Numbered from the stretch's first letter, positions 35,395-45,706 are shown. The stretch: 64,000 nucleotides of DNA from Bacteroidota bacterium (GCA_026224775.1 JAMFRP010000051.1:1-64000), one strand, 5' to 3'. Notes: generated by a model from the letters alone, not told the origin. Translations and numbers: made by a program.

Positions 35395-38300
35395 TTAAAA
35401 TCCTGCGCGAACGCCAACTGAAAATGTCCTTGTCATTGGATATGGAGCATACCCACCTTTTGAAGCAGTATCATAATAAAGCTCCGGATCGCCACCCTTG
35501 AAATTGGTAATGATAAACGGATTTTGAGCGTCTACGAATACCCTTATTGATTTCGCGAATTTGTTAATGGTGGCTGAATTAAAGGTATAACCAAAAGTTA
35601 TATTACGACAGCGAACAAAGTTTGTACTCTGTAGGTTGATATTTGTCCCAACAGGTAAGCCCAAAGCACTTTCAACATAATTTACACCAGGCCTGGTACC
35701 ACTAGTATTACTTGGTGTCCAAACATCAAGCGCCTGGATAGTTCCGCTTTGTGACTGGGAGGCTATCGCAGTAGGGTCTCCCCAAACATAATTCTCGTTT
35801 GTAGCGGTGCCACCAAATTGTGCGTAGAAAAATATGGACAGATCCATTTGTTTATATTTAAACGTATTTCCGATACCACCGGTAATTTTAGGGTCCGGGT
35901 TAAGTTTATAAATATCCGCGTCGGTTAATTTTCCATCGCCATTTTTGTCAACATATATTGGATCCCCAGGTAATGTGGCGCCTTTTGGCTGCCAGGCCGG
36001 TGCGGTTTGGCCGATCTGCAATATTCCGTTTGTTTTATAGAAATAAATTTCATCAACAGGATCTGTTACACTTTGATAAGGTTGCAGGGTGGTAAACGGA
36101 AATTGCGTTTGCCATTTGTAAAAGTAGTGCGAGACATTGATTACTGTACTCCAGCTAAAATTCTTAGACCTGATATTATCTGTGTTGATTGAAAATTCGT
36201 AACCAGTACGCACCTGGTGGCCGCCGTTAACTGGCGCACTAGGGAAAATTGATAAAGGTGCTGTTGGCGCATAAGCCAAAAGATCTGTAATGTCGTCCTT
36301 AAACACATCTACTGAACCTGTGATACGATCGTTAAACAAACCAAAATCAAGGCCTATATTTTTATTGATAGTTTTTTGCCATGACAAGTTCGGATTATCA
36401 TTTTGCTGTTTAATGATAGTTGCATAATCTGTACTGCCATTATTGAAGTAAATGATATTACCGTCAGAAGCATAATAACCATAAGCGGCGCCACCAGATA
36501 TGGTTTGGCCTGTGGTACCAATACTTGCACGCAATTTCAATAAATCAACAGACTTTATGTCTTTAAAAAATGGTTCTTCATTAATTTTCCAACCCAATGA
36601 TAATGATGGGAATGAGGCATATTTATTTTGAGGGAAGAAGAAACTATAACCATCATATCGCCATGAGGCTCCGATCAGGTATCTATTTAAGATATTGAAA
36701 TTTGCACGGGCAAAATATGACCTAAGCGCTGTTCTTGATTCGGAAGAGCTGATTCCGATGTTGGAAGTTTCCGCACCCAGCGTTGTATAGGTAAACGCAT
36801 CGGGGGCTCCTGCACCCTGGCTAGAAGCAGTGTTATAAGAACTCAGGTATTGCCCCATACCACCTACCGCATCCAGGTTAATCCAGCTGGCCAGATCCTT
36901 TTTATAAGATAAAGTACCCTCATAGGTTTGGTTTTCGCGGTTATTGTAATTAACTGAGGCACGGGAAAGATACTGCTGGAAATAATAAACATTGCTGGGA
37001 ACAAAAAAGTCACGGTTAGCCGCTTCATAATGGTCGCCAAATAATAAATGCCCTGTTAATCCGGGTAAGATTTTAACATCTGCTGAAATATTGACATCTA
37101 ACGCGTGATAATAAGTATTATCTATAACCTCCTGCAAAGCTACCGGGTTCGGAATTAACCCAAATTGAGAATTATTACCGTTAGCATCTGTAAAGGGCAC
37201 ATTGTCCGGATATCCCAAGGCTGCCTGAAGCATACTGAAACCTTGCGTTCCTGAACCGCCGGTCTGGCCTCCTACCGATCCGTTTGCATACTGATTGGTA
37301 TTACCCGATATATTGGTGTTCAGGGTTAAAAACTTGGTTAGTATAAAGGATACATTGGATCTTCCGGTAAATTTTTTCAGGGCTGAATTAGCTACCGTAC
37401 CATTCTGGTCGAAAAAGCCACCGGAAAAAAAGTAAGTTGTTTTTTCGGTTCCGCCATTGATGGTTAAGTTATGATTATCAATGTTACCGGTTTGCAGCAC
37501 TTTGCTAAGCCAATTGGTGCCTACACCTGCGGATGCAATCTGCGCATCAGAATATTTTGGTGTAAAGCCGGATGGAGTTGCCGTACCAAACGGTTCCATG
37601 TTATTTGTAGCTAAATACTGATCCTTAGTGAATTCGTTAAACAAGGTTTCGTATTGAGTTGCGTTTAATGGTGTTAAATAAGGATAATTTTTTATGAGAG
37701 AGTAACTACCGTCGTAGTTAATGTTCATTCTGCCGTTTTTGCCTTTTTTAGTTGTTATTAAAACCACACCATTGGCCGCGTTCACACCATAAATGGCCGC
37801 GCTGGCATCTTTTAGAATTTCTATGGATTCAATATCATCCGGATTAATATTGGCTAGCCCGCCACGATCCACACCATTCGTTTCACCTGCAATAGAACCA
37901 TTGGATGGGTCCAGGCTGCTGTTAGGGTAAACCACCCCGTCTACTACATATAAAGGATTACCTGTTCTGCCACGAATAGATATGTTAACCGCACCGCCTG
38001 GCTGTGAACTGGACTGAACAGCGTCTACGCCTGCTGCGCGCCCGAACAACAGATCGTTTACAGAACTGTTGGCGGCCTGAGGAACATTTTTGGGATCGAT
38101 TTTTGATACTGCAGTACTGATATTTGCACGGGTTGTTGTTCCGTAACCAATAACAACTACTTCATTCAAACCATGCGCTTGTGTTGATAGTGTCGCATTC
38201 AAGGTAGGCCCGGTGACGGTTTGCTCCAGCGTTTGGTATCCGACGAAGGAAAATACCAGCACTGCTCCAACCGGTGCATTAATTGTGTACTTACCGCTTG

Positions 38301-38496
38301 CATCGGCCACTGTACCTGTGCTGGTGTTTTTGATACTAACCGTTACCCCCGGTAACGTATTATTATCATCCTTACTAATAACTATACCCTTTACGGTTAT
38401 CCCGTTTTGAGCATGTGCGGAAAAGGATTGTAACCCAGTGAGCAAAACGAGCATCCAGGTTAATCTTCTCCAATAATGAAAAGTAAAATTTTGCAT
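35395..38496 (-). CDS. SusC/RagA-family TonB-dependent receptor
   Basis: 1033 residues. Signal peptide (ending AHAQ), carboxypeptidase-like regulatory domain (GIVISKDDNNTLPGVTVSIKNT), TonB-box region (LNEVVVIGYGT), plug domain (PLYVVDGVVY, DIESIEILKDASAAIYG) and the 22-strand barrel ending FSVGVRAGF. Imports glycan fragments with energy from TonB. First gene of the minus-strand galactan operon, divergent from its likely regulator. Confidence 0.97.
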   Translation of the reverse strand: MQNFTFHYWRRLTWMLVLLTGLQSFSAHAQNGITVKGIVISKDDNNTLPGVTVSIKNTSTGTVADASGKYTINAPVGAVLVFSFVGYQTLEQTVTGPTLNATLSTQAHGLNEVVVIGYGTTTRANISTAVSKIDPKNVPQAANSSVNDLLFGRAAGVDAVQSSSQPGGAVNISIRGRTGNPLYVVDGVVYPNSSLDPSNGSIAGETNGVDRGGLANINPDDIESIEILKDASAAIYGVNAANGVVLITTKKGKNGRMNINYDGSYSLIKNYPYLTPLNATQYETLFNEFTKDQYLATNNMEPFGTATPSGFTPKYSDAQIASAGVGTNWLSKVLQTGNIDNHNLTINGGTEKTTYFFSGGFFDQNGTVANSALKKFTGRSNVSFILTKFLTLNTNISGNTNQYANGSVGGQTGGSGTQGFSMLQAALGYPDNVPFTDANGNNSQFGLIPNPVALQEVIDNTYYHALDVNISADVKILPGLTGHLLFGDHYEAANRDFFVPSNVYYFQQYLSRASVNYNNRENQTYEGTLSYKKDLASWINLDAVGGMGQYLSSYNTASSQGAGAPDAFTYTTLGAETSNIGISSSESRTALRSYFARANFNILNRYLIGASWRYDGYSFFFPQNKYASFPSLSLGWKINEEPFFKDIKSVDLLKLRASIGTTGQTISGGAAYGYYASDGNIIYFNNGSTDYATIIKQQNDNPNLSWQKTINKNIGLDFGLFNDRITGSVDVFKDDITDLLAYAPTAPLSIFPSAPVNGGHQVRTGYEFSINTDNIRSKNFSWSTVINVSHYFYKWQTQFPFTTLQPYQSVTDPVDEIYFYKTNGILQIGQTAPAWQPKGATLPGDPIYVDKNGDGKLTDADIYKLNPDPKITGGIGNTFKYKQMDLSIFFYAQFGGTATNENYVWGDPTAIASQSQSGTIQALDVWTPSNTSGTRPGVNYVESALGLPVGTNINLQSTNFVRCRNITFGYTFNSATINKFAKSIRVFVDAQNPFIITNFKGGDPELYYDTASKGGYAPYPMTRTFSVGVRAGF

Positions 38497-38559
38497 AATT
38501 AATGGTTTAATAATTTAATTGGTTTATAAGCAGAGCCATTTTGCTGAGAACAAAGTGGC

Positions 38560-38615
38560 AACTGTATTAACTGTTATCTATATTTGAAAAATCAAATGTA
38601 AAATGTACAGTTAAT
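38560..38615. promoter_or_regulatory. Candidate regulator site and back-to-back promoters of the galactan locus
   Basis: In the 255-base divergent spacer, aactgt occurs twice as a direct repeat (38560-38565, 38569-38574) and once inverted (acagtt at 38607-38612). attaactgt / acagttaat form a perfect 9-bp dyad. Between the arms lie TATATTTG (plus, 38579-38586) and its minus-strand equivalent TACATTTG (38593-38600). The hybrid sensor could bind here; inference. Confidence 0.45.
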
Positions 38616-38751
38616 TAGACTTAGACAAATAACTGACAATTTCAACGTAATTAAATTGTTCAATCGGTCAGATATTTAGTCCGATTAGTCATTTTATTAT
38701 AATTCCATCCTCACATAACTCATTGTTAAGTAAGGATGTATAAATTAGCCA

Positions 38752-41700
38752 ATGATGCAATCTGTGAACAGACTGCCAAAACCAATTGTAACCTACAACC
38801 AAAAAATGGTTTATAAATATTTTAGTAATTATTGGGATAGCCTGTTTAATGAATTACGCTTATGGGTAGTTTGTGTGCTTATATGTTTTAAAATAATGGC
38901 TCCATTACCCTTGTTGGCCCAAAGCCTAAACCTCAAGTTTAAACACATTACTACCACCGATGGCTTATCAGGAAATACAGTAGAAACTATTTTTCAGGAT
39001 AGCAGAGGATATATTTGGTTTGGCACAAGGGATGGATTAAACCAATACGATGGTTATAACATCAGGATATTTAGAAATAATGCCATCAATTTAAAAAGCA
39101 TTAGCGATAATTATATTAAATGCATTTGCGAAGATGCCCGGCATAACATATGGATAGGTACTTTAAATGGGCTTAACAAATTTGATCCATATAAAAATTC
39201 ATTTACGGTATATAAACATGATCCTTCAAATAAAAACAGCCTATCGAGTAGCGAAATAAATTGTTTGTATAGTGATAGAGAAGGTAAATTATGGGTTGGC
39301 ACAAGTAGCAGTGAATTGAACTACTACGATGTTAAGAATAACATATTTAAACAATTTCAATACAAAAAAGGCTATATGCCTAAGCCTGTAAATGACGAAA
39401 TAAATGATTTGTATGAAGACCGTGATAGGAATTTATGGATCGGTACAGATAAAGGAATAACACTTTATAACAGAAAAACCGGTGCAATTGTAAATGCGTT
39501 TAAATTAAACGGGCAATCAGACTATCATATTAACTATGCTATAACTAAAATACAAGAAGATAAACAAGGAAATATTTGGATAGGCACACTAGATGATGGC
39601 ATAGTTGTAATTAATTTAAATGCTCACACCGTTAAGCAATTTCGCCATAATGATAAAGAACCATTTAGCCTGAGTACCGACCAGATAAGAAGTTTATTTA
39701 TTGATAAAAAGGGTAAAATATGGGCGGGGGGAATCAATGGCAGCCTTGATTTATTTAACCCCGCCATTAATGCCTTCATCAATTGTAAAAATGTACCGGG
39801 CAATCCGGTTAGTTTATCTCAAAAAACTATATCTGCAATTTTTGAAGATAACCAGAATGATCTTTGGGTTGGTACACATCGCGGAGGTGTAAATTTTTAT
39901 GCGCCATTGGCAGATAAATTTAAACTAATGCAACCGCAATCTGATAACAACAGTTTAAGTTATAATGATGTTAAATCATTTTGCCAGGATCATTTGGGTA
40001 ATATATGGGTAGGTACTGATGGCGGGGGCCTAAATTTATATAATACCGCTAACAATACCTTTCAGCATTATAGATATAATGTTTATGATACCAAAAGCAT
40101 TAGCTCTGATGCCATATTGAGTATTAATGAAGACCATAAAAATAATTTATGGATAGGCACCTGGGGCGGAGGTTTAAACCTGATGAACAGAACCAATAAT
40201 ACTTTCGTTCATTTTACCAATAACCCGGCCGACAAAAACTCCATCAGTTCAAATTATGTGCAGGCAACACTTGATGATAGCGAAGGAAATCTTTGGGTTG
40301 CGACATATTATGGTGGCCTTAACCTTCTTGACCTGAAAACACATACGTTTAGGCGAATAACCAGTGACCCACGCCAGGAAACCAGCATGTTCGGGAATAA
40401 TGTTGTTTCATTAAATGAAGATAAAGACAAGAATGTATGGATAGGGACTGATGATGGCGGGCTAAATTGCTATAATCTCATAAAAAATAAATTCACACAT
40501 TATTTTGTTAACGGCCAACAGACAGCAGATATAAGAACAATTTTTACAGATAGCAAAGGCAGGGTTTGGGTTGGCCACGCGGGGTTGTATCTGTTTAATA
40601 AATCGGCCAACCGGTTTGATTTGTTTACGGATAAAGGTGGCTTATCATCCGAGTTTATAAAAGGCATTACGGAGGATAAGGGAGGTAATTTATGGATATC
40701 AACCTCAAACGGTTTAACAAAATTAAACCCGGGTAATTATTCGATAAAAAAATACAACCTCGCTGATGGTTTGCAAGGCTTGGAGTTTGAAGCCGGATCA
40801 TGCATGGAAACAAAAAATGGCGAAATGTATTTTGGCGGCATTAATGGATTTAATACATTTTACCCTAGTGACATTAAGACCAACCAATTTATAGCCCCTG
40901 TTTATATAACAAATTTTCAGCTATTTAATCAAATGATACAGCCCGGCCTGAAAAACGCTCCTCTGCAAAATGATATTAGCTTTACCCACCACATTGATTT
41001 AAACTATCAGCAATCGTCAATTTCGTTTGAATTTGCACTGTTAAATTATACCGCGCCAGAGAATAATCAATACGCCTATAAACTAGATGGATTTGAAAAA
41101 ACATGGCATTATAGCCATACAGAACGCAAAGCTAATTACACCAATCTTGACCCCGGGCATTATACGTTTTATGTAAAAGCTGCCAATAACGATGGTGTGT
41201 GGAATAATAAACTCACTTCTGTTAGTATAGATATACACCCACCGTTTTGGGAAACATGGTGGTTTGAGTTATTAATTTTCCTTTTATTTTTTATTACTGC
41301 GTATTTTTTACTCCTTTTTAAAAAGAATCTTGACCTTAAAAAAATAGATGAAAAAAAACGGGAAGAAATGCACAATATACAGCTGCAGTTTTTTACCAAT
41401 ATTTCTCACGAATTCAGGACTCCTCTTAGCCTTATTTTAGGCCCTGTTGAAAAAATGATGAGGGAAGACAGTCGTTTAACTTTTCATCAATACTATGAAA
41501 CTATACATCGTAATGCCAATAGGTTATTATTATTAATTAATGAGCTAATGGATTTTAGGAAGGCGGAAACGGGAGCATTAAGGCTAAAAGTTATGCCCGG
41601 GAACTTAAATATATTTATTGCTGAGATAGCCGAAGATTTCAAAAGCCTGGCCTTACAAAAGCATATCAATTTATATTTAAAAATAGATAAGGATTTAAGT

Positions 41701-43032
41701 GAAACCTGGTTTGACCGTCAGATTATAGAGAAAATAATATTGAATTTGATGAACAACGCCTTTAAATACACTCAAACCGGCGGGAGCATCACTATTGAGC
41801 TTTATGAAAATGAACGGGACTTTATTTCAATACATGAATATCAGATTGCTATTAATGCTAATTTCAAGGGTAAAAAGTATGCATATATACGTGTTTCTGA
41901 TAATGGAATAGGAATTTCAAACGACTCGATACAACATTTATTTGAACGCTATTACCGGATTACCGATGCGCATATGGGATCAGGCGTAGGGTTAGCTTTT
42001 GTAAAAAGCCTTACACTTTTGCATAAGGGAAGTATATATGTTAATAGTGAAAAAAATGTGGGAAGTGACTTTATTATAAAATTCCCTGTTGACAAAACCG
42101 ATTACTCAGCTAATGAAACCTGGGTTTCAAAATCAATAAATGGGGCCGTACAGTTAGAAAGCTTAACCACATCTGAGTATCAAAATGAAAACAGGGAATT
42201 ACAAGAATTTACTAAAACTGCTATTGTAAACAATAATAACGGAGCATATAAAATTTTAATTGTTGATGATAACGAAGAGCTTAGAAATTTCATCCATCTT
42301 AGTTTGGCCGAGTTTTATCAAATAATTGAAGCCACAGATGGAATCACGGCTTTGGCCATAACTAAGGCTGAAATGCCTGATTTAATTATCAGCGACCTAA
42401 TGATGCCAAGGATGAATGGGATAGATTTTTGCAGAGCATTAAAAAAGGACAAAAAAACAAGTCAAATCCCGTTTATTATACTTTCGGCAAAAGATGCAAT
42501 TGAATCGAAAATAGAGGGTGCGGATTCAGGAGCTGATCTATATTTCCCAAAACCTGTTAGTATTCATTTATTGTTACTTTCGATCAAAAATATTTTTGAG
42601 CAACGAAGCACTTTAAAGGAACGATATTTAAATAAATATTTCCTGGAGGCTCAGGAGATCACTGATTCAGAGAATGACAAAGCCTTCTTAGATCAATTAA
42701 TAAACCTTATTGAATTACAACTAAGTAATTCTGATTTGGATGTTGACTATATATGTAAGGAAATAGGCATGAGTAAAACAAAGTTATATAACAAAATAAA
42801 GGGCATCACCGGTTATTCAATTGGCGAGTTTGTACGATCATTCAGACTAAAAAAAGCAGCTAACATTATCACTCACGAGGATGTTTTGCTAACTGATGTA
42901 ATGTATCGTGTAGGCATACAAACACAGTCATATTTTACAAAAGCCTTTAAAAAGGAATTTGGTAAAACACCCTCGCAATTTTCGCAGGATATTAAGAATC
43001 AGAAAGAAGATAACGTTAAGGAGAACCAATAG
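38752..43032 (+). CDS. Hybrid two-component system regulator (one-polypeptide sensor and regulator)
   Basis: 1426 residues. Signal/anchor helix near 40-57, then two seven-bladed propellers of repeats like DSRGYIWFGTRDGLNQYD, a Y_Y_Y domain, a transmembrane helix (about 837-857), HisKA with His886 in NISHEFRTPLS, an HATPase (LNLMNNAFKYT, DNGIGIS, GSGVGLAFV), a receiver domain with Asp1215 in IISDLMMPRMNG, and a C-terminal AraC-type DNA-binding domain (RSFRLKKAANIIT, FTKAFKKEFGKTPSQF). Such proteins bind oligosaccharides in the periplasm and switch on the neighbouring polysaccharide locus. The inducer is likely a galactan fragment. Confidence 0.95.
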   Translation: MMQSVNRLPKPIVTYNQKMVYKYFSNYWDSLFNELRLWVVCVLICFKIMAPLPLLAQSLNLKFKHITTTDGLSGNTVETIFQDSRGYIWFGTRDGLNQYDGYNIRIFRNNAINLKSISDNYIKCICEDARHNIWIGTLNGLNKFDPYKNSFTVYKHDPSNKNSLSSSEINCLYSDREGKLWVGTSSSELNYYDVKNNIFKQFQYKKGYMPKPVNDEINDLYEDRDRNLWIGTDKGITLYNRKTGAIVNAFKLNGQSDYHINYAITKIQEDKQGNIWIGTLDDGIVVINLNAHTVKQFRHNDKEPFSLSTDQIRSLFIDKKGKIWAGGINGSLDLFNPAINAFINCKNVPGNPVSLSQKTISAIFEDNQNDLWVGTHRGGVNFYAPLADKFKLMQPQSDNNSLSYNDVKSFCQDHLGNIWVGTDGGGLNLYNTANNTFQHYRYNVYDTKSISSDAILSINEDHKNNLWIGTWGGGLNLMNRTNNTFVHFTNNPADKNSISSNYVQATLDDSEGNLWVATYYGGLNLLDLKTHTFRRITSDPRQETSMFGNNVVSLNEDKDKNVWIGTDDGGLNCYNLIKNKFTHYFVNGQQTADIRTIFTDSKGRVWVGHAGLYLFNKSANRFDLFTDKGGLSSEFIKGITEDKGGNLWISTSNGLTKLNPGNYSIKKYNLADGLQGLEFEAGSCMETKNGEMYFGGINGFNTFYPSDIKTNQFIAPVYITNFQLFNQMIQPGLKNAPLQNDISFTHHIDLNYQQSSISFEFALLNYTAPENNQYAYKLDGFEKTWHYSHTERKANYTNLDPGHYTFYVKAANNDGVWNNKLTSVSIDIHPPFWETWWFELLIFLLFFITAYFLLLFKKNLDLKKIDEKKREEMHNIQLQFFTNISHEFRTPLSLILGPVEKMMREDSRLTFHQYYETIHRNANRLLLLINELMDFRKAETGALRLKVMPGNLNIFIAEIAEDFKSLALQKHINLYLKIDKDLSETWFDRQIIEKIILNLMNNAFKYTQTGGSITIELYENERDFISIHEYQIAINANFKGKKYAYIRVSDNGIGISNDSIQHLFERYYRITDAHMGSGVGLAFVKSLTLLHKGSIYVNSEKNVGSDFIIKFPVDKTDYSANETWVSKSINGAVQLESLTTSEYQNENRELQEFTKTAIVNNNNGAYKILIVDDNEELRNFIHLSLAEFYQIIEATDGITALAITKAEMPDLIISDLMMPRMNGIDFCRALKKDKKTSQIPFIILSAKDAIESKIEGADSGADLYFPKPVSIHLLLLSIKNIFEQRSTLKERYLNKYFLEAQEITDSENDKAFLDQLINLIELQLSNSDLDVDYICKEIGMSKTKLYNKIKGITGYSIGEFVRSFRLKKAANIITHEDVLLTDVMYRVGIQTQSYFTKAFKKEFGKTPSQFSQDIKNQKEDNVKENQ

Positions 43033-43207
43033 CAGTTTAACTGTGTTAGAATGTAGATTCTGATAAACCAGCCCACACGATACCGGTGCTAGGCGAGTGT
43101 CGTGTACCATTTCATTTTTGATTAAATGTGATTGAATCAGAATGCCGGGAGAATACCTTATTGTGTACCTCTTTCTTACTAAAAACGGGAGGCATAGAAC
43201 GAAGAAC

Positions 43208-43251
43208 GCCTCTAATCTTTCGATTAAAGGCGTTCTCATTACTTGGGTAGC
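43208..43251. repeat. Distal attachment site of the tRNA-fMet island
   Basis: 44 bases matching 47536-47579 at all but two positions: a copy of the tRNA terminator hairpin and the tRNA 3' end (tcattacttgggtagc). Both copies are also preceded by attgtgtacctc at a similar distance. Beyond the repeat, 'actcgaaccc' near 43266 is a decayed echo of the tRNA T-arm. Direct repeats of this kind mark integrase-mediated insertion. Confidence 0.8.
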
Positions 43252-43762
43252 CCCAATCGGACTAAACTCGAACCCGTTTATGGCAGATTTGAAAATATTT
43301 GCCCAACTTTAATTAGTTCGATCCTGTTTAAGGCTACTTAGAAAGTCAAAGGAGAATCGAAATATTTAAAGCCTTTGTGTTTCAAACCTTCGTCATTAAG
43401 CGACTTAGACACTCGCAATTATTTATTGTTGATCGAACCCTTAACCCCCGACAAATTCTAATTCAGTAATGGATAAGGGTCAGAAAGAAGTCCATTATTA
43501 TAATAGCCGCATGAATTAGCCAACCACAACAGTGACAAGCGGTAAACTCCAACAACGTTATGGCAGGTTAAATTCTCGAGACATTACAAAGAAGTTCAAA
43601 AACATAAAATCCGGGAGACCGATTCTCCTATCTGTTAGCTTGAATGACATTTTTAACCACTGATAATATAGTATAATTAATAGATAATATATTACAAAAT
43701 AAGTTTTATTAAAATTTAGACTTTCGATAAACCAATTATATCGGCAAAGGCCCATATACTAA
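43252..43762. other. Island left end, no gene seen
   Basis: About 510 bases of AT-rich sequence. A minus-strand frame at 43558-43755 is low-complexity and is not supported. Probably decayed DNA. Confidence 0.4.
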
Positions 43763-44071
43763 ACTTTATCAATCAATGCCAAACGTCTTTACCCTGAAAG
43801 AAATGTTTACTTACATCGCCACCGATTATTTTCAATCATTATTTTCTATATTCTGGCATCAACGCTTGTTACAAGCAGCGCATTCATTTATTCATCGCTT
43901 ACACCACTTTTTCTTTACCTGACCGGCCTATCTCTTCTAATCCTATTTTCAGGATACACCTTAATTACAGCCGATAAAAAGATTACATTTCGGTTATCCA
44001 TGCCTATAATAGCGATCATGTTATGGGCAGCCTATGTCGTTTTTAATGGGTGGAAATTCCACACAAAATAA
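43763..44071 (+). pseudogene. Start-less hydrophobic reading frame
   Basis: Open for about 100 codons with three membrane-like stretches (LFSIIIFYILASTLVTSSAF, LFLYLTGLSLLILFSGY, IAIMLWAAYVVFNG) but no ATG, GTG or TTG near its beginning. Looks like the remaining part of a small membrane protein. It overlaps the start of the next gene in another frame. Confidence 0.4.
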
Positions 44072-44492
44072 TTTTTGCTTGCAGGAAGCTGAATTGAATG
44101 CTTTATCCGTTGGATATTGCCCGCCTAATTGGTATATGATCGAAGCGGTGCAGGCTCATGAAAATGTTCATCAACAACATATCCAACCTTCATTATCCAC
44201 TGTTTTACCTAATATACCTGCCCTTTTTACAAGTTTAAGTGTGCCAAACACCGGACAAACAGAAGAACAGGCAATTAATCAAATAATGGCATTGTCTGAT
44301 TATCAAACTGCTTTGGACAATACGCTTCAAACTTGGCTTACAGAATATCATAGCGAAGATGCAAACGATCATAACGGTGCAACGCAAGCAGCAGAGCACA
44401 CCGTGGTAGACCCTATGGTGATAGCAATTTGTAATTATGCAAAATCTTTAAATTGGTTGGATGGTGCTAACTACTGTCCTTTATGTAATTAA
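44034..44492 (+). CDS. Unknown protein with HExxH motif and Cys-rich ends
   Basis: 152 residues. No family recognised. HENVH at about residues 43-47 (context EAVQAHENVHQQH) is an HExxH pattern as in zinc metallopeptidases, and is followed by another His. Cys occur near the N-terminus (NNFCLQ, GYCPPNW) and at the end (NYCPLCN). No signal peptide. It may be a detached domain of a larger effector-like protein. Start could be the ATG at 44034 or 44046. Lies inside the tRNA island; zinc binding is inference from the motif. Confidence 0.55.
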   Translation: MSFLMGGNSTQNNFCLQEAELNALSVGYCPPNWYMIEAVQAHENVHQQHIQPSLSTVLPNIPALFTSLSVPNTGQTEEQAINQIMALSDYQTALDNTLQTWLTEYHSEDANDHNGATQAAEHTVVDPMVIAICNYAKSLNWLDGANYCPLCN

Positions 44493-44507
44493 AATAATAA
44501 GAATATC

Positions 44508-45164
44508 ATGAAATGTATTTTAAAGTTAATCCCAGCAATATTGTTACTTTTTGTTTGCGTCGATACGTTGGCACAATCAAAGAATGAAATCGTATTTAAT
44601 AAAAAAAATCATGAAACGGCTAAAAGTTCAGAGATTGACCATATACAGGTGGTATTCGCTGGAGATTCAGCCCAAAAGAAATCGGAAAGAGGGTTCAGGT
44701 TTATAATTAAAATTAAAAATGATTCGCGCAGTAATATCACTGTACGAAATCCATTAGATAACATAGGAATTAATCTTGCCAATGACAAGGGTTATAACAT
44801 ACTGATACCATACTTTTCACGTAATGAAATCGATGATTATAAAAGCGGATCGGTAAAACCCACCAAGTCTTATGTTGTTGAAAAAATTGTGAGTAATGGT
44901 AAGGAGATCAAATCGATAGATATGGCTAATACAGACACCATTACTATCCCTGCAAAAAGTTCTTTTGATATTTACCTAAATATTAGCCAGTGTCTCGGTT
45001 TAACAGAAGGAAAGCCTGACCCAAGTAAAATAATACAACTCCCTGCCGGGCGATATAAAATTTTTATATCGTTAGGAGTAATTTCAGGCAAAGATTTAAA
45101 ATCAATTGAAACACGAGCACTTTTTATGTTACCTCTTATTCGAATAAATTATGGAGAAAAGTAA
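44508..45164 (+). CDS. Secreted protein of unknown function, paralogue 1
   Basis: 218 residues with a signal peptide (ending TLAQ). The mature part looks like a single Ig-like beta domain: FRFIIKIKNDSRSNITVRN, then NIGINLANDKGYNI, and a late PAGRYKIFISLG strand. It shares layout and several motifs with the gene at 46210-46758, so the two are probably duplicates. Starts 15 bases after the HExxH gene. Function unknown. Confidence 0.6.
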   Translation: MKCILKLIPAILLLFVCVDTLAQSKNEIVFNKKNHETAKSSEIDHIQVVFAGDSAQKKSERGFRFIIKIKNDSRSNITVRNPLDNIGINLANDKGYNILIPYFSRNEIDDYKSGSVKPTKSYVVEKIVSNGKEIKSIDMANTDTITIPAKSSFDIYLNISQCLGLTEGKPDPSKIIQLPAGRYKIFISLGVISGKDLKSIETRALFMLPLIRINYGEK

Positions 45165-45565
45165 TAATTCTTGTATGGATTTCCTATCATCATTGGTAAG
45201 GTATTAGTCTCAAATTATATTGCCAAAAAGCACATGATGCTTATTTAGAACGTATTAAAGCTATCGCAAATAGTCCATTTACTTTGAGTTACATAGAGCA
45301 CAATTTGTAAGCAGTTATCGAAAAATGAATGACAAGTTATTCGCCGTCAAATAAACTAAAACCGACCTCCATATCTTGACCTTAATAGTATGCAGATAAA
45401 TAACCAACTTTTTACACGTCCAATCCTCAAAACAAGAGGCTTTTCATTACATCACATATCTATTTTCCATAAAATGCTTGTTTCGGACAAAAGCAATCAG
45501 ACCTTAGCATTTATTTCGATTATACTAAAAAGTCCCATTGTATAGTTGACCATTCCTGAAAAGTA
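45165..45565. other. Spacer inside the island with remnants
   Basis: No complete gene. A start-less frame ending near 45310 (AHDAYLERIKAIANSPFTL) looks like a coding scrap. At 45425-45450 a cctc...gagg hairpin followed by cttttcattac resembles the att/terminator repeat and could be a third, decayed copy. Confidence 0.35.
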
Positions 45566-45706
45566 ATGTATAAGCTTTTAGGATTAGAAGGATTGTCGAA
45601 AAGTGCGTTTGAGAAGTGGGTTATATATCCAAAATTCTATAAATTTTGGTGGAATAAATTATTACATAAGCTTATTAAGCTTGCTATTAAAGCGCAGTAT
45701 TATTAA
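45566..45706 (+). CDS. Small basic ORF, unknown
   Basis: 46 codons, rich in Lys, Leu, Trp and Tyr (GLSKSAFEKWVIYPKFYKFW), ATG start. Directly before the first PorV-like fragment. Could be a short peptide gene or the end of a lost gene. Confidence 0.3.
   Translation: MYKLLGLEGLSKSAFEKWVIYPKFYKFWWNKLLHKLIKLAIKAQYY

Noticed and set aside
42928..43239. Minus-strand 103-codon frame at the end of the hybrid sensor gene
   Set aside because: Antisense to the AraC domain and runs into the att repeat; product not protein-like.
43558..43755. Minus-strand 65-codon frame at the island's left end
   Set aside because: AT-driven Phe/Leu/Tyr/Ile content, no start context and no neighbours.
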